Part shown: one piece after another, positions 9,552-17,404 of the stretch
Layout of the letters: every line of letters begins with the position of its first letter
Numbering within the stretch: the first letter of the stretch is position 1
Assembly (NCBI RefSeq): GCF_900113185.1
Contig: NZ_FOZD01000001.1
Location: forward strand, 868,001 to 932,000
Direction: 5' to 3'
DNA from: Agromyces sp. CF514
GTDB lineage: Bacteria > Actinomycetota > Actinomycetes > Actinomycetales > Microbacteriaceae
Length of the DNA: 64,000 bases
Notes under the pieces: model-generated
Databases searched by the model: none
Told to the model about the DNA's origin: nothing
The model's input: the letters and a program-made list of their open reading frames with translations, nothing else
Made by a program: the position numbers and the translations under genes

Positions 9552-9980
9552 ATGGCACCGAAGAAGAAGGTCACTGGTCTGATCAAGCTTCAGATCAAGG
9601 CCGGCGCCGCCAACCCCGCCCCGCCCATCGGCCCGGCGCTGGGTCAGCACGGCGTCAACATCATGGAGTTCTGCAAGGCGTACAACGCGCAGACCGAGTC
9701 GCAGCGCGGCAACGTCATCCCCGTTGAGATCACCGTCTACGAGGACCGCTCCTTCACCTTCATCCTGAAGACCCCGCCCGCCGCAGAGCTCATCAAGAAG
9801 GCTGCCGGCGTCGCAAAGGGTTCGGGCGTCCCCCACACCACCAAGGTCGGCAAGCTGACCCAGGCGCAGGTGCGCGAGATCGCCGAGTCGAAGATGGTCG
9901 ACCTCAACGCCAACGACCTCGACGCAGCGTCGAAGATCATCGCCGGCACCGCCCGCTCGATGGGCATCACGGTCGAGTAA
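9552..9980 (+). CDS. rplK: 50S ribosomal protein L11
   Basis: The 142-residue product is a full-length L11. The N-terminal domain starts [17 protein letters not shown], the proline-rich signature ([21 protein letters not shown]) follows, and the C-terminal rRNA-binding domain contains [15 protein letters not shown]11 binds the GTPase-associated centre of 23S rRNA and supports EF-G, RelA and thiopeptide interactions. The ATG has a weak purine-rich site (AGAAAGAGAGA) upstream. It is followed by rplA after 133 bp. Confidence 0.97.
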   Translation: MAPKKKVTGLIKLQIKAGAANPAPPIGPALGQHGVNIMEFCKAYNAQTESQRGNVIPVEITVYEDRSFTFILKTPPAAELIKKAAGVAKGSGVPHTTKVGKLTQAQVREIAESKMVDLNANDLDAASKIIAGTARSMGITVE

Positions 9981-10024
9981 TCGCCTCGCCGATCGACGAG
10001 TCGCACGGCGACGCAGGTCGGCAC

Positions 10025-10042
10025 CGGATGCCGCGGCATCCG
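10025..10042. repeat. perfect 18-bp palindrome CGGATGCCGCGGCATCCG
   Basis: The palindrome lies in the rplK-rplA spacer. The same 18 bases occur again at 37602-37619. It is the two-armed form of the GGATGCC word that recurs throughout the window. Confidence 0.7.
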
Positions 10043-10113
10043 ATCCTTCAGAATTTCACTCGTGGCAGCGCCCGCCAGGCGCGATGACCACACTCTCTCC
10101 AAGGAGAATCAAC

Positions 10114-10803
10114 ATGGCACAGAAGTCCAAGGCCTACCGGGCCGCGGCCGAGAAGATCAAGGCCGACACCTTCTACACCCCGACCGACGCCGTCGCGCTC
10201 GCGAAGGAGACCGGCTCGGCGAAGTTCGACTCGACCGTCGAGGTCGCGCTGAAGCTCGGCGTCGACCCCCGCAAGGCAGACCAGATGGTGCGCGGCACCG
10301 TCATCCTGCCCCACGGCACCGGCAAGACCGCTCGCGTCATCGTCTTCGCGACCGGCCCCGCCGCTGAGGCTGCCATCGCAGCCGGCGCCGACGAGGTCGG
10401 CGGCGCAGAGCTCATCCAGAAGGTCGCCGACGGCTACACCTCCTTCGACTCGGCGGTCTCGACCCCCGAGCTCATGGGCCAGGTCGGTCGTCTGGGCAAG
10501 GTCCTCGGCCCGCGCGGCCTCATGCCGAACCCCAAGACCGGCACCGTGACCCCGAACGTCGGCCAGGCCGTCTCCGACATCAAGGGCGGCAAGATCGAGT
10601 TCCGCGTCGACAAGCACGCCAACGTGCACTTCGTCGTCGGCAAGGCCTCCTTCACCGCCGAGCAGCTCGACGAGAACGTCAAGACCGCGCTCGAAGAGAT
10701 CGTGCGTCTCAAGCCGTCCAGCGCCAAGGGCCGCTACATCCAGAAGGGTGCCGTCTCGACCACGTTCGGCCCGGGCATCCCGCTCGACGTCAACGCGATC
10801 TGA
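10114..10803 (+). CDS. rplA: 50S ribosomal protein L1
   Basis: The 229-residue product matches L1 end to end, including [23 protein letters not shown] in domain I, the [21 protein letters not shown] signature in the middle, and the returning domain I strand near the end. L1 forms the mobile L1 stalk at the ribosomal E site and is known in other bacteria to repress its own operon by binding mRNA. AAGGAG lies 7 nt before the ATG. A strong hairpin follows the stop codon. Confidence 0.97.
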   Translation: MAQKSKAYRAAAEKIKADTFYTPTDAVALAKETGSAKFDSTVEVALKLGVDPRKADQMVRGTVILPHGTGKTARVIVFATGPAAEAAIAAGADEVGGAELIQKVADGYTSFDSAVSTPELMGQVGRLGKVLGPRGLMPNPKTGTVTPNVGQAVSDIKGGKIEFRVDKHANVHFVVGKASFTAEQLDENVKTALEEIVRLKPSSAKGRYIQKGAVSTTFGPGIPLDVNAI

Positions 10804-10850
10804 GTCGCACAGACTCCTCCCGCCTCGGCGCTCGCGCCGCATGACGGAAC

Positions 10851-10882
10851 GAAGGGCCCATCGGTTCGCCGATGGGCCCTTC
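10851..10882. terminator. terminator with UUCG tetraloop after rplA
   Basis: A perfect 14-bp stem (10851-10864 with 10869-10882) closes a TTCG loop, an extra-stable tetraloop in RNA. It lies 48 bp after the rplA stop and can also serve the convergent acylphosphatase gene. Confidence 0.9.
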
Positions 10883-10965
10883 GTCGTCGGCGCTGACGTG
10901 CGGCGCCACTCGGCCCCGGGCGTGCGACCTTCACAGAACCGGTGACTGGCGCATGCGGCATCCGC

Positions 10966-11238
10966 TCACCGGACGATGCGGAAGCCCTCGTCGTCGTCGC
11001 GCAGGTCGAGGTCGGACACGGTGACACCCGTCACGCGCGACTCGGGCGAACCCTGCTCGAGGCGGCGCAGCATCTCGCCCACGGCGGTCGGCGGGCCCTG
11101 CACCTCGACCTCGACGGTGCCGTCGGAGACGTTGCGCACCCACCCCGTGACGGCGAGGCGCTCGGCGTGCTTGCGCGCGAGGTACCGGTAGCCGACGCCC
11201 TGCACGAGGCCGCTGACCGAGACGCGTCGACGGATCAT
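10966..11238 (-). CDS. acyP: acylphosphatase
   Basis: The 90-residue length is normal for the family. The phosphate-binding signature GLVQGVGYRYLARKHAE (about residues 10-26) contains the catalytic arginine, and GWVRNVSDGTVEVEVQG supplies the catalytic asparagine. These small cytosolic enzymes hydrolyse acyl phosphates to carboxylate and phosphate. It stands alone, convergent with rplA and divergent from the DUF1801 gene. Confidence 0.95.
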   Translation of the reverse strand: MIRRRVSVSGLVQGVGYRYLARKHAERLAVTGWVRNVSDGTVEVEVQGPPTAVGEMLRRLEQGSPESRVTGVTVSDLDLRDDDEGFRIVR

Positions 11239-11343
11239 CCGATCACCCTATCCGGAGGCCGCCAGGCACGCCGTGTCCCCAGTTCGCGGGGCGGCGGCCC
11301 GCTGGCGCTGGCCGTGGACGGGCGCCGGTGGCAGGATTCGGCC

Positions 11344-11709
11344 ATGGGCATCATCGACGCGCATCTCGACCGCGCCTCCGTCGGCAATCGCGCTGCCCTC
11401 GAGCGCGTCTACGCGATCGCGCGCGAGAGCACACCGGACCTCACCGAGGGCGAGAGCTACGGCATGCCCGCGCTGCTCTATCGCGGCAAGGGCTTCGTCG
11501 CCGCGCTCGAGTCGAAGGTGCACCTGGGCCTCTACCCGTTCAGCGGCAAGGTGCTGCCGGCGATCAGCGACCGGCTCGACGGCTTCGACTGGTCCCAGGG
11601 CGCCTTGAAGTTCTCGGCGAACCACGAGATCCCCGACGACCTGCTGCGGCTCATCTTCGAGACCCGACGGGAAGAGATCGACCGTCAGCTCGACGGGCGC
11701 AAGCGCTGA
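11344..11709 (+). CDS. DUF1801-family protein
   Basis: The 121-residue product has the DUF1801/YdhG-like pattern: a helical start, then ESYGMPALLYRGKGFVAALESKVHLGLYPFSGKVL, and ALKFSANHEIPDDLLRLIFETRREEID near the end. The family fold resembles frataxin/MoaD-like proteins and has no defined biochemical role. The ATG at 11344 was chosen over longer in-frame starts, which run into the acylphosphatase promoter region. The gene ends before a strong bidirectional hairpin. Confidence 0.8.
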   Translation: MGIIDAHLDRASVGNRAALERVYAIARESTPDLTEGESYGMPALLYRGKGFVAALESKVHLGLYPFSGKVLPAISDRLDGFDWSQGALKFSANHEIPDDLLRLIFETRREEIDRQLDGRKR

Positions 11710-11764
11710 GCGCTCGCCGGTCGGGCGCGGCGCATCCGCATCGCGCGTCGTGCACGCGCAGACG

Positions 11765-11802
11765 GCGGATGCCGCCCCGAGACGACTCGGGGCGGCATCC
11801 GC
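11765..11802. terminator. bidirectional hairpin terminator
   Basis: A perfect 17-bp stem (11765-11781 with 11786-11802) with loop ACGA lies between the convergent DUF1801 and permease genes. Its base contains the recurrent GCGGATGCC word. Confidence 0.9.
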
Positions 11803-11827
11803 TCTGCTGTGATGGACGGGCGTCCGG

Positions 11828-13351
11828 TCAGTCGACCTTCGCCAACGACGCGGTCTCGGCGCGGCGCACGGCCAGCCGCTCGGCGACCTCGATCGCGTCG
11901 CCCGCGGGAGCGTCGGACTTGCGGTCGGGGCGCGCGATGAACAGGTATGCGAAGCCCGAGACGAGCACGACGCCGAGCCCGATCCAGACGGCGTAGTCGA
12001 CCACGAAGTCGCCCGACGAACCGGGGGTGGCGAGCAGCCAGATCGCGAACACGCCGTAGGCGAGTGCGAGCACGTTGATCACGATGCCGGCGCCGCCGAG
12101 CGAGAAGGTGCCGGCGGGCTTCCACCCGCGCAGGCGCTGGCGCAGGGCGCCGAGCACGACCATCTGGAACGCGATGTAGATGCCGAGCACGGCGAACGAC
12201 GTCACGGGCAGCGTGATCGCCGGGTCGAAGTAGATGAAGACGGTGATGATCGCGGGAACCGTGCAGGCCACGATGAGCGCATTGCGCGGCACCTTCGTGT
12301 TGGTGCTCACCTTGGCGAGCCAGCGGTGGCCCGGGATCATGCCGTCGCGCGCGAAGCTGTAGAGCAGGCGGCTCGCGGCGGCCTGCAGGCTCAGCACGCA
12401 GGAGATGAACGCGAGCACGGCGACGACGAGGAAGATCTTGGCGCCGACGGGGCCGAGCGTGGCCTCGAGGATGCCGGGGATCGGGTCCTTGTCCTCACCC
12501 GAGACGATCGATGCGAGGTCGGGAGCGGCGAGCACGTAGCCGCCGAACGAGAACAGCGCCGAGACGCCGCCGACGAGGATCGTGAGCACCATCGCACGGG
12601 GGATGCGACGGCCGGGGTTCGAGACCTCTTCTGCGACATCCCCGCAGGCTTCGAAGCCGTAGAAGAGGAAGAGGCCGGCGATCGCCGAGCCGATGAACGC
12701 CGTGGCGTACGAGCCGTCGCCCTGCACGTTCATGGTGTCGAAGAAGACGCTGAACTCCTGCTTGCGCTGGAAGACGAGCAGGTAGAGGCCGACGCCGATG
12801 ACGCCGAGGAGTTCGGCCGCGAGGCCGATCTGCGCGACGCGGGCGAGGGTCTTGGTGCCGGTGAAGTTGAAGACGAGCGCGAGCACGAGCAGCCCGAGCG
12901 TGAATGCGAGCGTCGTCTCGGGCGTCGAGGCGATGCCGACGAGGCTCGCGGCGAATCCGGCGCCGTATCCGGCGACGGCGGTGATCGTGACGATCATGGC
13001 CCAGATGTAGACCCAGGCGGCCATCCACGCGTAGCGGCGGCCCCAGAGGCGACGTGCCCAGGGGTAGATGCCGCCGTGGATCGGGTACTGCGAGACGACT
13101 TCGCCGAAGACCAACGAGACGAGCAGTTGGCCGGCACCGACGATGACGATCCACCAGATGGACGGAGGTCCGCCGATGGAGAGCGCCGTCGCGAAGAGCG
13201 AGTAGACGCCCACGAGGGGCGAGAGGTACGTGAAGCCGAGGGCGAAGTTGGCCCAGAGGCTCATCGAGCGGTTGAACGAGTCCTGGTAGCCGAGGACTTC
13301 GAGGTGATCGCTGTCGCCGAGGTCGGTCGGCTTGGCTGGTTCGACGGACAT
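11828..13351 (-). CDS. APC-family amino acid permease
   Basis: The 507-residue product has about 12 hydrophobic helices and the APC superfamily start (NRSMSLWANFALGFTYLSPLVGVYSLF), including the unwound first helix. FYGFEACGDVAEEVSNPGRRIPRA is a typical helix 6-7 signature of GABA, choline and amino acid permeases in the plasma membrane. Neighbouring genes for semialdehyde oxidation and glutaryl-CoA formation make a GABA, 5-aminovalerate or related omega-amino-acid substrate the best guess. The leader has a TATAGT -10-like sequence (reverse complement of 13450-13455), and an inverted repeat GCGACCAC-N6-GTGGTTGC lies at 13399-13420. Confidence 0.88.
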   Translation of the reverse strand: MSVEPAKPTDLGDSDHLEVLGYQDSFNRSMSLWANFALGFTYLSPLVGVYSLFATALSIGGPPSIWWIVIVGAGQLLVSLVFGEVVSQYPIHGGIYPWARRLWGRRYAWMAAWVYIWAMIVTITAVAGYGAGFAASLVGIASTPETTLAFTLGLLVLALVFNFTGTKTLARVAQIGLAAELLGVIGVGLYLLVFQRKQEFSVFFDTMNVQGDGSYATAFIGSAIAGLFLFYGFEACGDVAEEVSNPGRRIPRAMVLTILVGGVSALFSFGGYVLAAPDLASIVSGEDKDPIPGILEATLGPVGAKIFLVVAVLAFISCVLSLQAAASRLLYSFARDGMIPGHRWLAKVSTNTKVPRNALIVACTVPAIITVFIYFDPAITLPVTSFAVLGIYIAFQMVVLGALRQRLRGWKPAGTFSLGGAGIVINVLALAYGVFAIWLLATPGSSGDFVVDYAVWIGLGVVLVSGFAYLFIARPDRKSDAPAGDAIEVAERLAVRRAETASLAKVD

Positions 13352-13467
13352 GTGCGCCTTTCGGGGTCGTCAGGAGGTGCCGTCGACGCCCCCTCGCCGC
13401 GACCACCTCATCGTGGTTGCGCCAGCATAGCCATACTTCCGGTCGTAAAACTATAGGTTGGGATGAT

Positions 13468-14169
13468 TTAGTTCGCGGATGCCGCGACGACACCCGAGCC
13501 GAGCAGGTCGGGCAGCTCGGACATGCTCGAGAAGAGGTGCGAGGCGCCGGCGGCGAGCAGGGCGTCGGGGGGAGTGGACGCGGGGCCCCCGGGCGCGAAC
13601 CCGAACACGGTGGCTCCGGCGGCGACGCCGGCAGTCACGCCCGCAACCGTGTCCTCGACCACGGCGCACTCGTGCGGATCGACGCCGAGGCCTATGGCCG
13701 CGGCGAGGTAGACGTCGGGCGCCGGCTTGCTGCGCGCGGTCTCCATGCCGCTGTACACGTGCTCGCCGAACGTATCGGCCAGGCCGATCTTGCCGAGCTG
13801 CAGCTCGATCTTCGGTCGGTCGGCGCCCAAGGCGCAGGCGATACGCCCGCGGAAGGCCGAGGCGATGGTCGTGACCGCGGCGACGGCGCCGGGAATCGGC
13901 TCGAGGTCGACCGCGAGGGCGCGGTTGCGTCGCTCGCGGAACTCGAGCAGCCAGGCCTGGTCGGGCCGCACCCCGGTGTGCTCCGCGATGACGTCGAACT
14001 CGTCGGTCAGGGCGCGGCCGATGAAGCGCTCGACGCACTCCTCGCGGCTGATCTGCCAGCCGAGCTCGTGCAGCATTCCGCGCAGCACGCCGTTGGTGAT
14101 CACCTCGGAATCGACGAGCACCCCGTCGCAGTCGAAGAGCACGGCCTGGAATCGCTGCACGGGAGTCAC
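13468..14169 (-). CDS. HAD-superfamily hydrolase (beta-phosphoglucomutase-like)
   Basis: The product is 233 residues from GTG 14169; a further in-frame GTG at 14160 is also possible. It contains HAD motif I FDCDGVLVDSE, a helical cap domain, a motif III lysine in the SGMETARSKPAPDVYLAAA stretch, and motif IV VVEDTVAGVTAGVAAG. This is the subfamily IA pattern of phosphoglycolate phosphatase and beta-phosphoglucomutase. Substrate is unknown. It lies between the permease and the aldehyde dehydrogenase on the same strand, but a terminator hairpin precedes it, so it may be transcribed separately. Confidence 0.82.
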   Translation of the reverse strand: MTPVQRFQAVLFDCDGVLVDSEVITNGVLRGMLHELGWQISREECVERFIGRALTDEFDVIAEHTGVRPDQAWLLEFRERRNRALAVDLEPIPGAVAAVTTIASAFRGRIACALGADRPKIELQLGKIGLADTFGEHVYSGMETARSKPAPDVYLAAAIGLGVDPHECAVVEDTVAGVTAGVAAGATVFGFAPGGPASTPPDALLAAGASHLFSSMSELPDLLGSGVVAASAN

Positions 14170-14198
14170 CCCATCGACGCTACCGCGCGCTCGACGCG

Positions 14199-14232
14199 CG
14201 GATGCCCCGGGGCGTCGGCCCCGGGGCATCCG
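14199..14232 (-). terminator. terminator after the aldehyde dehydrogenase gene
   Basis: A perfect 14-bp stem (14199-14212 with 14219-14232, arm CGGATGCCCCGGGG) with a 6-nt loop lies 25 bp past the aldehyde dehydrogenase stop. Confidence 0.8.
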
Positions 14233-14256
14233 GTCGTGCGAGATGCGAAGCGGCGA

Positions 14257-15621
14257 TCAGCCGATGCGGATCATCTTCTTGTTGACGAACTCGTCGGCTC
14301 CGAAGCGGCCGAGCTCGCGGCCCGAGCCGGAGCGCTTGATGCCGCCGAAGGGCAGCTCGGCGCCGTCGGCGCCGACGACGTTCACGAAGACCATGCCGGC
14401 GTCGATCTTGTCGGCGACGCGCAGCGCCTGCTCGGAGTCGGTCGTGAAGACGTACGAGCCGAGGCCGAACGGGGTGTCGTTCGCGAGCTCGATCGCGGCG
14501 TCTTCGTCGGCGACCTTGAAGACCTGGGCGACCGGGCCGAAGAACTCCTCGTGGAACGCGTCGGAGCCGGGCTTGACGTCGGTGAGGATCGTGGCCGAGT
14601 AGTAGTTGCCGTTGCGGGTGCCGCCCGAGTGCAGCGTGGCACCCTGCGCGACGGCGCGCTCGACCTGGTCGGCCAGGCCGTCGGCCGCCTTCGCAGAGGA
14701 GAGCGGGCCGAGGGCGGTGCCCTCCTTGGCGGGGTCGCCCTCGGCGACGGCGTTCATCGCGGCCGTGAACTTGTCGAGGAACGGCTGGTAGAGGTCCTCG
14801 ACGACGATGAAGCGCTTGGCCGCGTTGCAGGCCTGGCCGTTGTTGTCGACGCGGGCGAAGACCGCCGACTCGACGGTCGCGTCGAGGTCGTCGGTCGAGA
14901 GCAGGATGAAGGGGTCGGAGCCGCCGAGCTCCAGCACGACCTTCTTCAGGTGGCGACCGGCGATCTCGGCGATCGCGGCACCGGCGCGCTCGGAGCCCGT
15001 GAGCGAGACGCCCTGCACGCGCGGGTCGGCGATGACGGTCTCGATCTGGGCGTGCGAGGCGTAGACGTTGACGTACGCACCCTCGGGGAACCCGGCGTCG
15101 AGGAAGATCTGCTCCATCGCGGCGGCCGACGCGGGGCACTGCTCGGCGTGCTTCAGCAGGATCGTGTTGCCGATGATGAGGTTCGGGCCGGCGAAGCGCG
15201 CGACCTGGTAGTAGGGGAAGTTCCACGGCATGATGCCGAGCAGCGGGCCGAGCGACGAACGGCGGATGAGTGCCGAACCCTCGCCCGCGAGCAGGTCGAT
15301 CTGCTCGTCGGCGAGCAGCGACTCGGCGTTGTCGGCGTAGTACTCGTAGATCGCGGCGGCGAACTCGACCTCGCCGACGGCCTGCTCGATGGGCTTGCCC
15401 ATCTCGCGGACGATGATCTCGCCGAGCTCCTGAGCACGCTCGTTGTGCAGTTCGGCGACGCGGCGGATGAGGGCGGCGCGCTCGGCGACGGTCGTGTTCT
15501 TCGACCAGGTGCGGTGCGTCTCGGCGGCCTTCGCGATGGCGGCCTGCAGTGCCTCGTCGGAGATCGTGTCGTAGGACTCGACCGTCTCGCCGGTGGCGGG
15601 GTTGATCACGGCATAGCTCAT
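14257..15621 (-). CDS. NAD(P)-dependent semialdehyde dehydrogenase (succinate/glutarate-semialdehyde type)
   Basis: The 454-residue product is a full aldehyde dehydrogenase. The oxyanion asparagine is in GIMPWNFPYYQVARF, the general-base glutamate in VVLELGGSDPF, and the catalytic cysteine in NNGQACNAAKR. Its length and motifs match the GabD/Sad branch, which oxidises succinate or glutarate semialdehyde. AAGGAG lies 8-9 nt before the ATG at 15621. A CGTTAACG palindrome (15692-15699) lies in its promoter. Being close to a CoA-transferase and glutaryl-CoA dehydrogenase favours glutarate semialdehyde as the in vivo substrate; this is inference. Confidence 0.88.
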   Translation of the reverse strand: MSYAVINPATGETVESYDTISDEALQAAIAKAAETHRTWSKNTTVAERAALIRRVAELHNERAQELGEIIVREMGKPIEQAVGEVEFAAAIYEYYADNAESLLADEQIDLLAGEGSALIRRSSLGPLLGIMPWNFPYYQVARFAGPNLIIGNTILLKHAEQCPASAAAMEQIFLDAGFPEGAYVNVYASHAQIETVIADPRVQGVSLTGSERAGAAIAEIAGRHLKKVVLELGGSDPFILLSTDDLDATVESAVFARVDNNGQACNAAKRFIVVEDLYQPFLDKFTAAMNAVAEGDPAKEGTALGPLSSAKAADGLADQVERAVAQGATLHSGGTRNGNYYSATILTDVKPGSDAFHEEFFGPVAQVFKVADEDAAIELANDTPFGLGSYVFTTDSEQALRVADKIDAGMVFVNVVGADGAELPFGGIKRSGSGRELGRFGADEFVNKKMIRIG

Positions 15622-15691
15622 GGGGTTTCTCCTTCTCGGGTGCACTCGCAGAGCTTCGTCTGCCTCGGTGCATACGCTCGGTTCAAAGATA

Positions 15692-15699
15692 CGTTAACG
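15692..15699. promoter_or_regulatory. CGTTAACG palindrome in the aldehyde dehydrogenase promoter
   Basis: The 8-bp palindrome lies 71 bp upstream of the ATG, next to AT-rich sequence (GATGATTAGATT). It is a candidate operator. On the minus strand it is directly preceded by AATCATCC, a word shared with the permease promoter. Confidence 0.35.
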
Positions 15700-15777
15700 G
15701 ATGATTAGATTCGACCCGGATGCCGCAGGCAGCCGATTCCGCTTGCCGCGGGCGGCGGCGGCGGCGAGGTCTGAGGG

Positions 15778-16554
15778 CTACGGGCGGCCGGGTGCCGCGG
15801 GGGAGACCAGCACCCGGAACGGCGTGCCGTCGCAGGGGATCGCCGCGGCCGCGCCGCCCGCGAGCTGGCCGACCTGCAGCGACGGCTCGGTCGACAGCAC
15901 GACGCGCGAGTCGGCGTTCACGAGCGCGAGCGGCTCGTCGGCGGCGAGGAACCGGGCGAGCAGCTCCGTCTCGAGGCGGCGCACGGTCACGTCGGCGCCG
16001 ACGACGCCGACCATGCGCTCGCCGTCGGGCGCGTGCACGGGCATCGTGAGCGTGAGCAGGTAGTCGCACGTGCAGAGGTGGTCGACGTACGGGCCGGTGA
16101 CGTGCGCCTGCCGCGTGGTGGACGGGATGCGGTACCACTCGAGCGACCGGAAGTCCCGCAGGTACTCGGTGTAGCCGCGGGTCGAGAGATCGAGCCGCGT
16201 CGGCGCCTCGGTCGAGCCGAGCACGGGGTTGTCGTCGAGCGGGCCCAGCCACCAGGCGAAGTGCACGTCGCGTCCGCGCACGATCTCGCCGTCGGCGATG
16301 AACCCGGCTCCGACGTATCGCGGCTCGGGTTCGACGAGCAGGGGAAGCACGAGGCCCGCGACGACCTGGTCGAGCTCGGCGGGGCGCACCTCGCCGACCG
16401 TCGCGTCGCTGGCGATCTCGCGGATGCCGGGGGCGATCGCCTGCTCGATCGGCGCACGCCAATCGGCGAGCTGCTCGAACACCTCGGCGAACAGGCGCGA
16501 GACGGCCGCGGCGGCGTCGAGCGCGGCCGCGGGCGTGGGCTGCTCAGTGGTCAT
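15778..16554 (-). CDS. soluble Cache-domain ligand-binding protein
   Basis: The 258-residue product has no signal peptide or membrane helix. An N-terminal helix (residues about 10-60) leads into a Cache/PDC fold: RYVGAGFIADGEIV, YTEYLRDFRSLEWYRIP, TGPYVDHLCTCDYLLTLTMPV and VGVVGADVTVRRLE are typical conserved segments. Cache domains normally sit outside the cell in sensor kinases and chemoreceptors, where they bind small carboxylates, amino acids or amines. The usual RxWY amino-acid contact is RSLEWY here. The ATG overlaps the end of the GntR gene by 11 nt, so the two are probably translated together. I infer a cytosolic co-sensor for the catabolic cluster. Confidence 0.75.
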   Translation of the reverse strand: MTTEQPTPAAALDAAAAVSRLFAEVFEQLADWRAPIEQAIAPGIREIASDATVGEVRPAELDQVVAGLVLPLLVEPEPRYVGAGFIADGEIVRGRDVHFAWWLGPLDDNPVLGSTEAPTRLDLSTRGYTEYLRDFRSLEWYRIPSTTRQAHVTGPYVDHLCTCDYLLTLTMPVHAPDGERMVGVVGADVTVRRLETELLARFLAADEPLALVNADSRVVLSTEPSLQVGQLAGGAAAAIPCDGTPFRVLVSPAAPGRP

Positions 16555-17305
16555 CGATGCCTCCTCCGCGTTCGACCCTGGCCTTCGCGGCGAGCAGCCG
16601 CGCGGACAGCGCGGTCACGAGCTCGCCGGCGGCCGCTCGCGCGTCGATCGGACGGTGGGCCGCGACGGCGGCGACGATGCGGCGGTCGGAGGCCGCGGCA
16701 TCCGCTCGCTCGTCGGCTTCGTCGAGGCCGAGCAGCAGGAGCGGGCCGAACTCCGCCTGGAGGCGGATCTGCTCGCGCACGAGCCTGGCCGACTGGCTGA
16801 GCACGGCGAGCTCGAGGAAGAAGCCGCCCTGGTTCGTGCGCGCGCCGGCCGCGGTCGTGAAGTCGGCGGCGTCGAGCCAGGCGCCGAGGCGCTCGGCATC
16901 GGCGTCGGAGGCGCGCTCGGCGGCCCGCTCGGCGATGCCCGCGAGGATTGCGCCGAAGTAGACGGCCATGTCGCTGAGCTCGACCTGTGCGAGCGCGCGC
17001 AGGCGAGCCGTGAGGATCGTGCGGTGATCGGCGTCGTCGGGCGAGACGAAGCTTCCGCCCTCGCGCCCGCGGCGCGTCTGGACGAGCCCCGCCTCGCGGA
17101 GGATGCCGAGACCCTCGCGCACGGTGATGAGCGCGACGCCGAAGCGACGGGCGAGCTCGGGTTCGCTGGGCAGGCGCTCGCCGGGGTCGAGCACGCCCAG
17201 CACGATGCCGTCGGTGAGGCGCTGCGCGACCTGTTCGGCGCGGCCCGCATCGGCGAGCTGGGCGAACACGGCTTCGCGTGCGCCGGGGCCCACCCTCGAT
17301 TCCAT
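16544..17305 (-). CDS. GntR-family regulator, FadR/FCD type
   Basis: The 253-residue product has an N-terminal winged helix-turn-helix (about residues 18-85, LTDGIVLGVLDPGERLPSEP then ARRFGVALITVREGLGILRE) and a helical FCD effector domain to the end. FCD regulators usually repress catabolic operons and release DNA on binding an organic acid or acyl-CoA. I chose ATG 17305 (MESRVGPGA); upstream sequence is the divergent promoter. Its 3' end overlaps the Cache gene by 11 nt. It is divergent from the CoA-transferase gene, with a palindromic candidate operator between them. Confidence 0.88.
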   Translation of the reverse strand: MESRVGPGAREAVFAQLADAGRAEQVAQRLTDGIVLGVLDPGERLPSEPELARRFGVALITVREGLGILREAGLVQTRRGREGGSFVSPDDADHRTILTARLRALAQVELSDMAVYFGAILAGIAERAAERASDADAERLGAWLDAADFTTAAGARTNQGGFFLELAVLSQSARLVREQIRLQAEFGPLLLLGLDEADERADAAASDRRIVAAVAAHRPIDARAAAGELVTALSARLLAAKARVERGGGIDDH

Positions 17306-17359
17306 GCGTTTCAGGCTAGTGGAGGGGGAAGGCGCGGGAGGGCGACGCGCCAGAAAAAG

Positions 17360-17377
17360 ATTCACTATAGGATGAAT
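17360..17377. promoter_or_regulatory. candidate GntR operator between regulator and CoA-transferase
   Basis: ATTCA (17360-17364) and TGAAT (17373-17377) frame CTATAGGA. On the minus strand this includes a TATAGT -10-like hexamer, so a bound regulator would block its own promoter. It is the only AT-rich patch in the divergent region. Confidence 0.5.
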
Positions 17378-17404
17378 ATGGATCGACGGTGATGGAGGCG
17401 GGCG

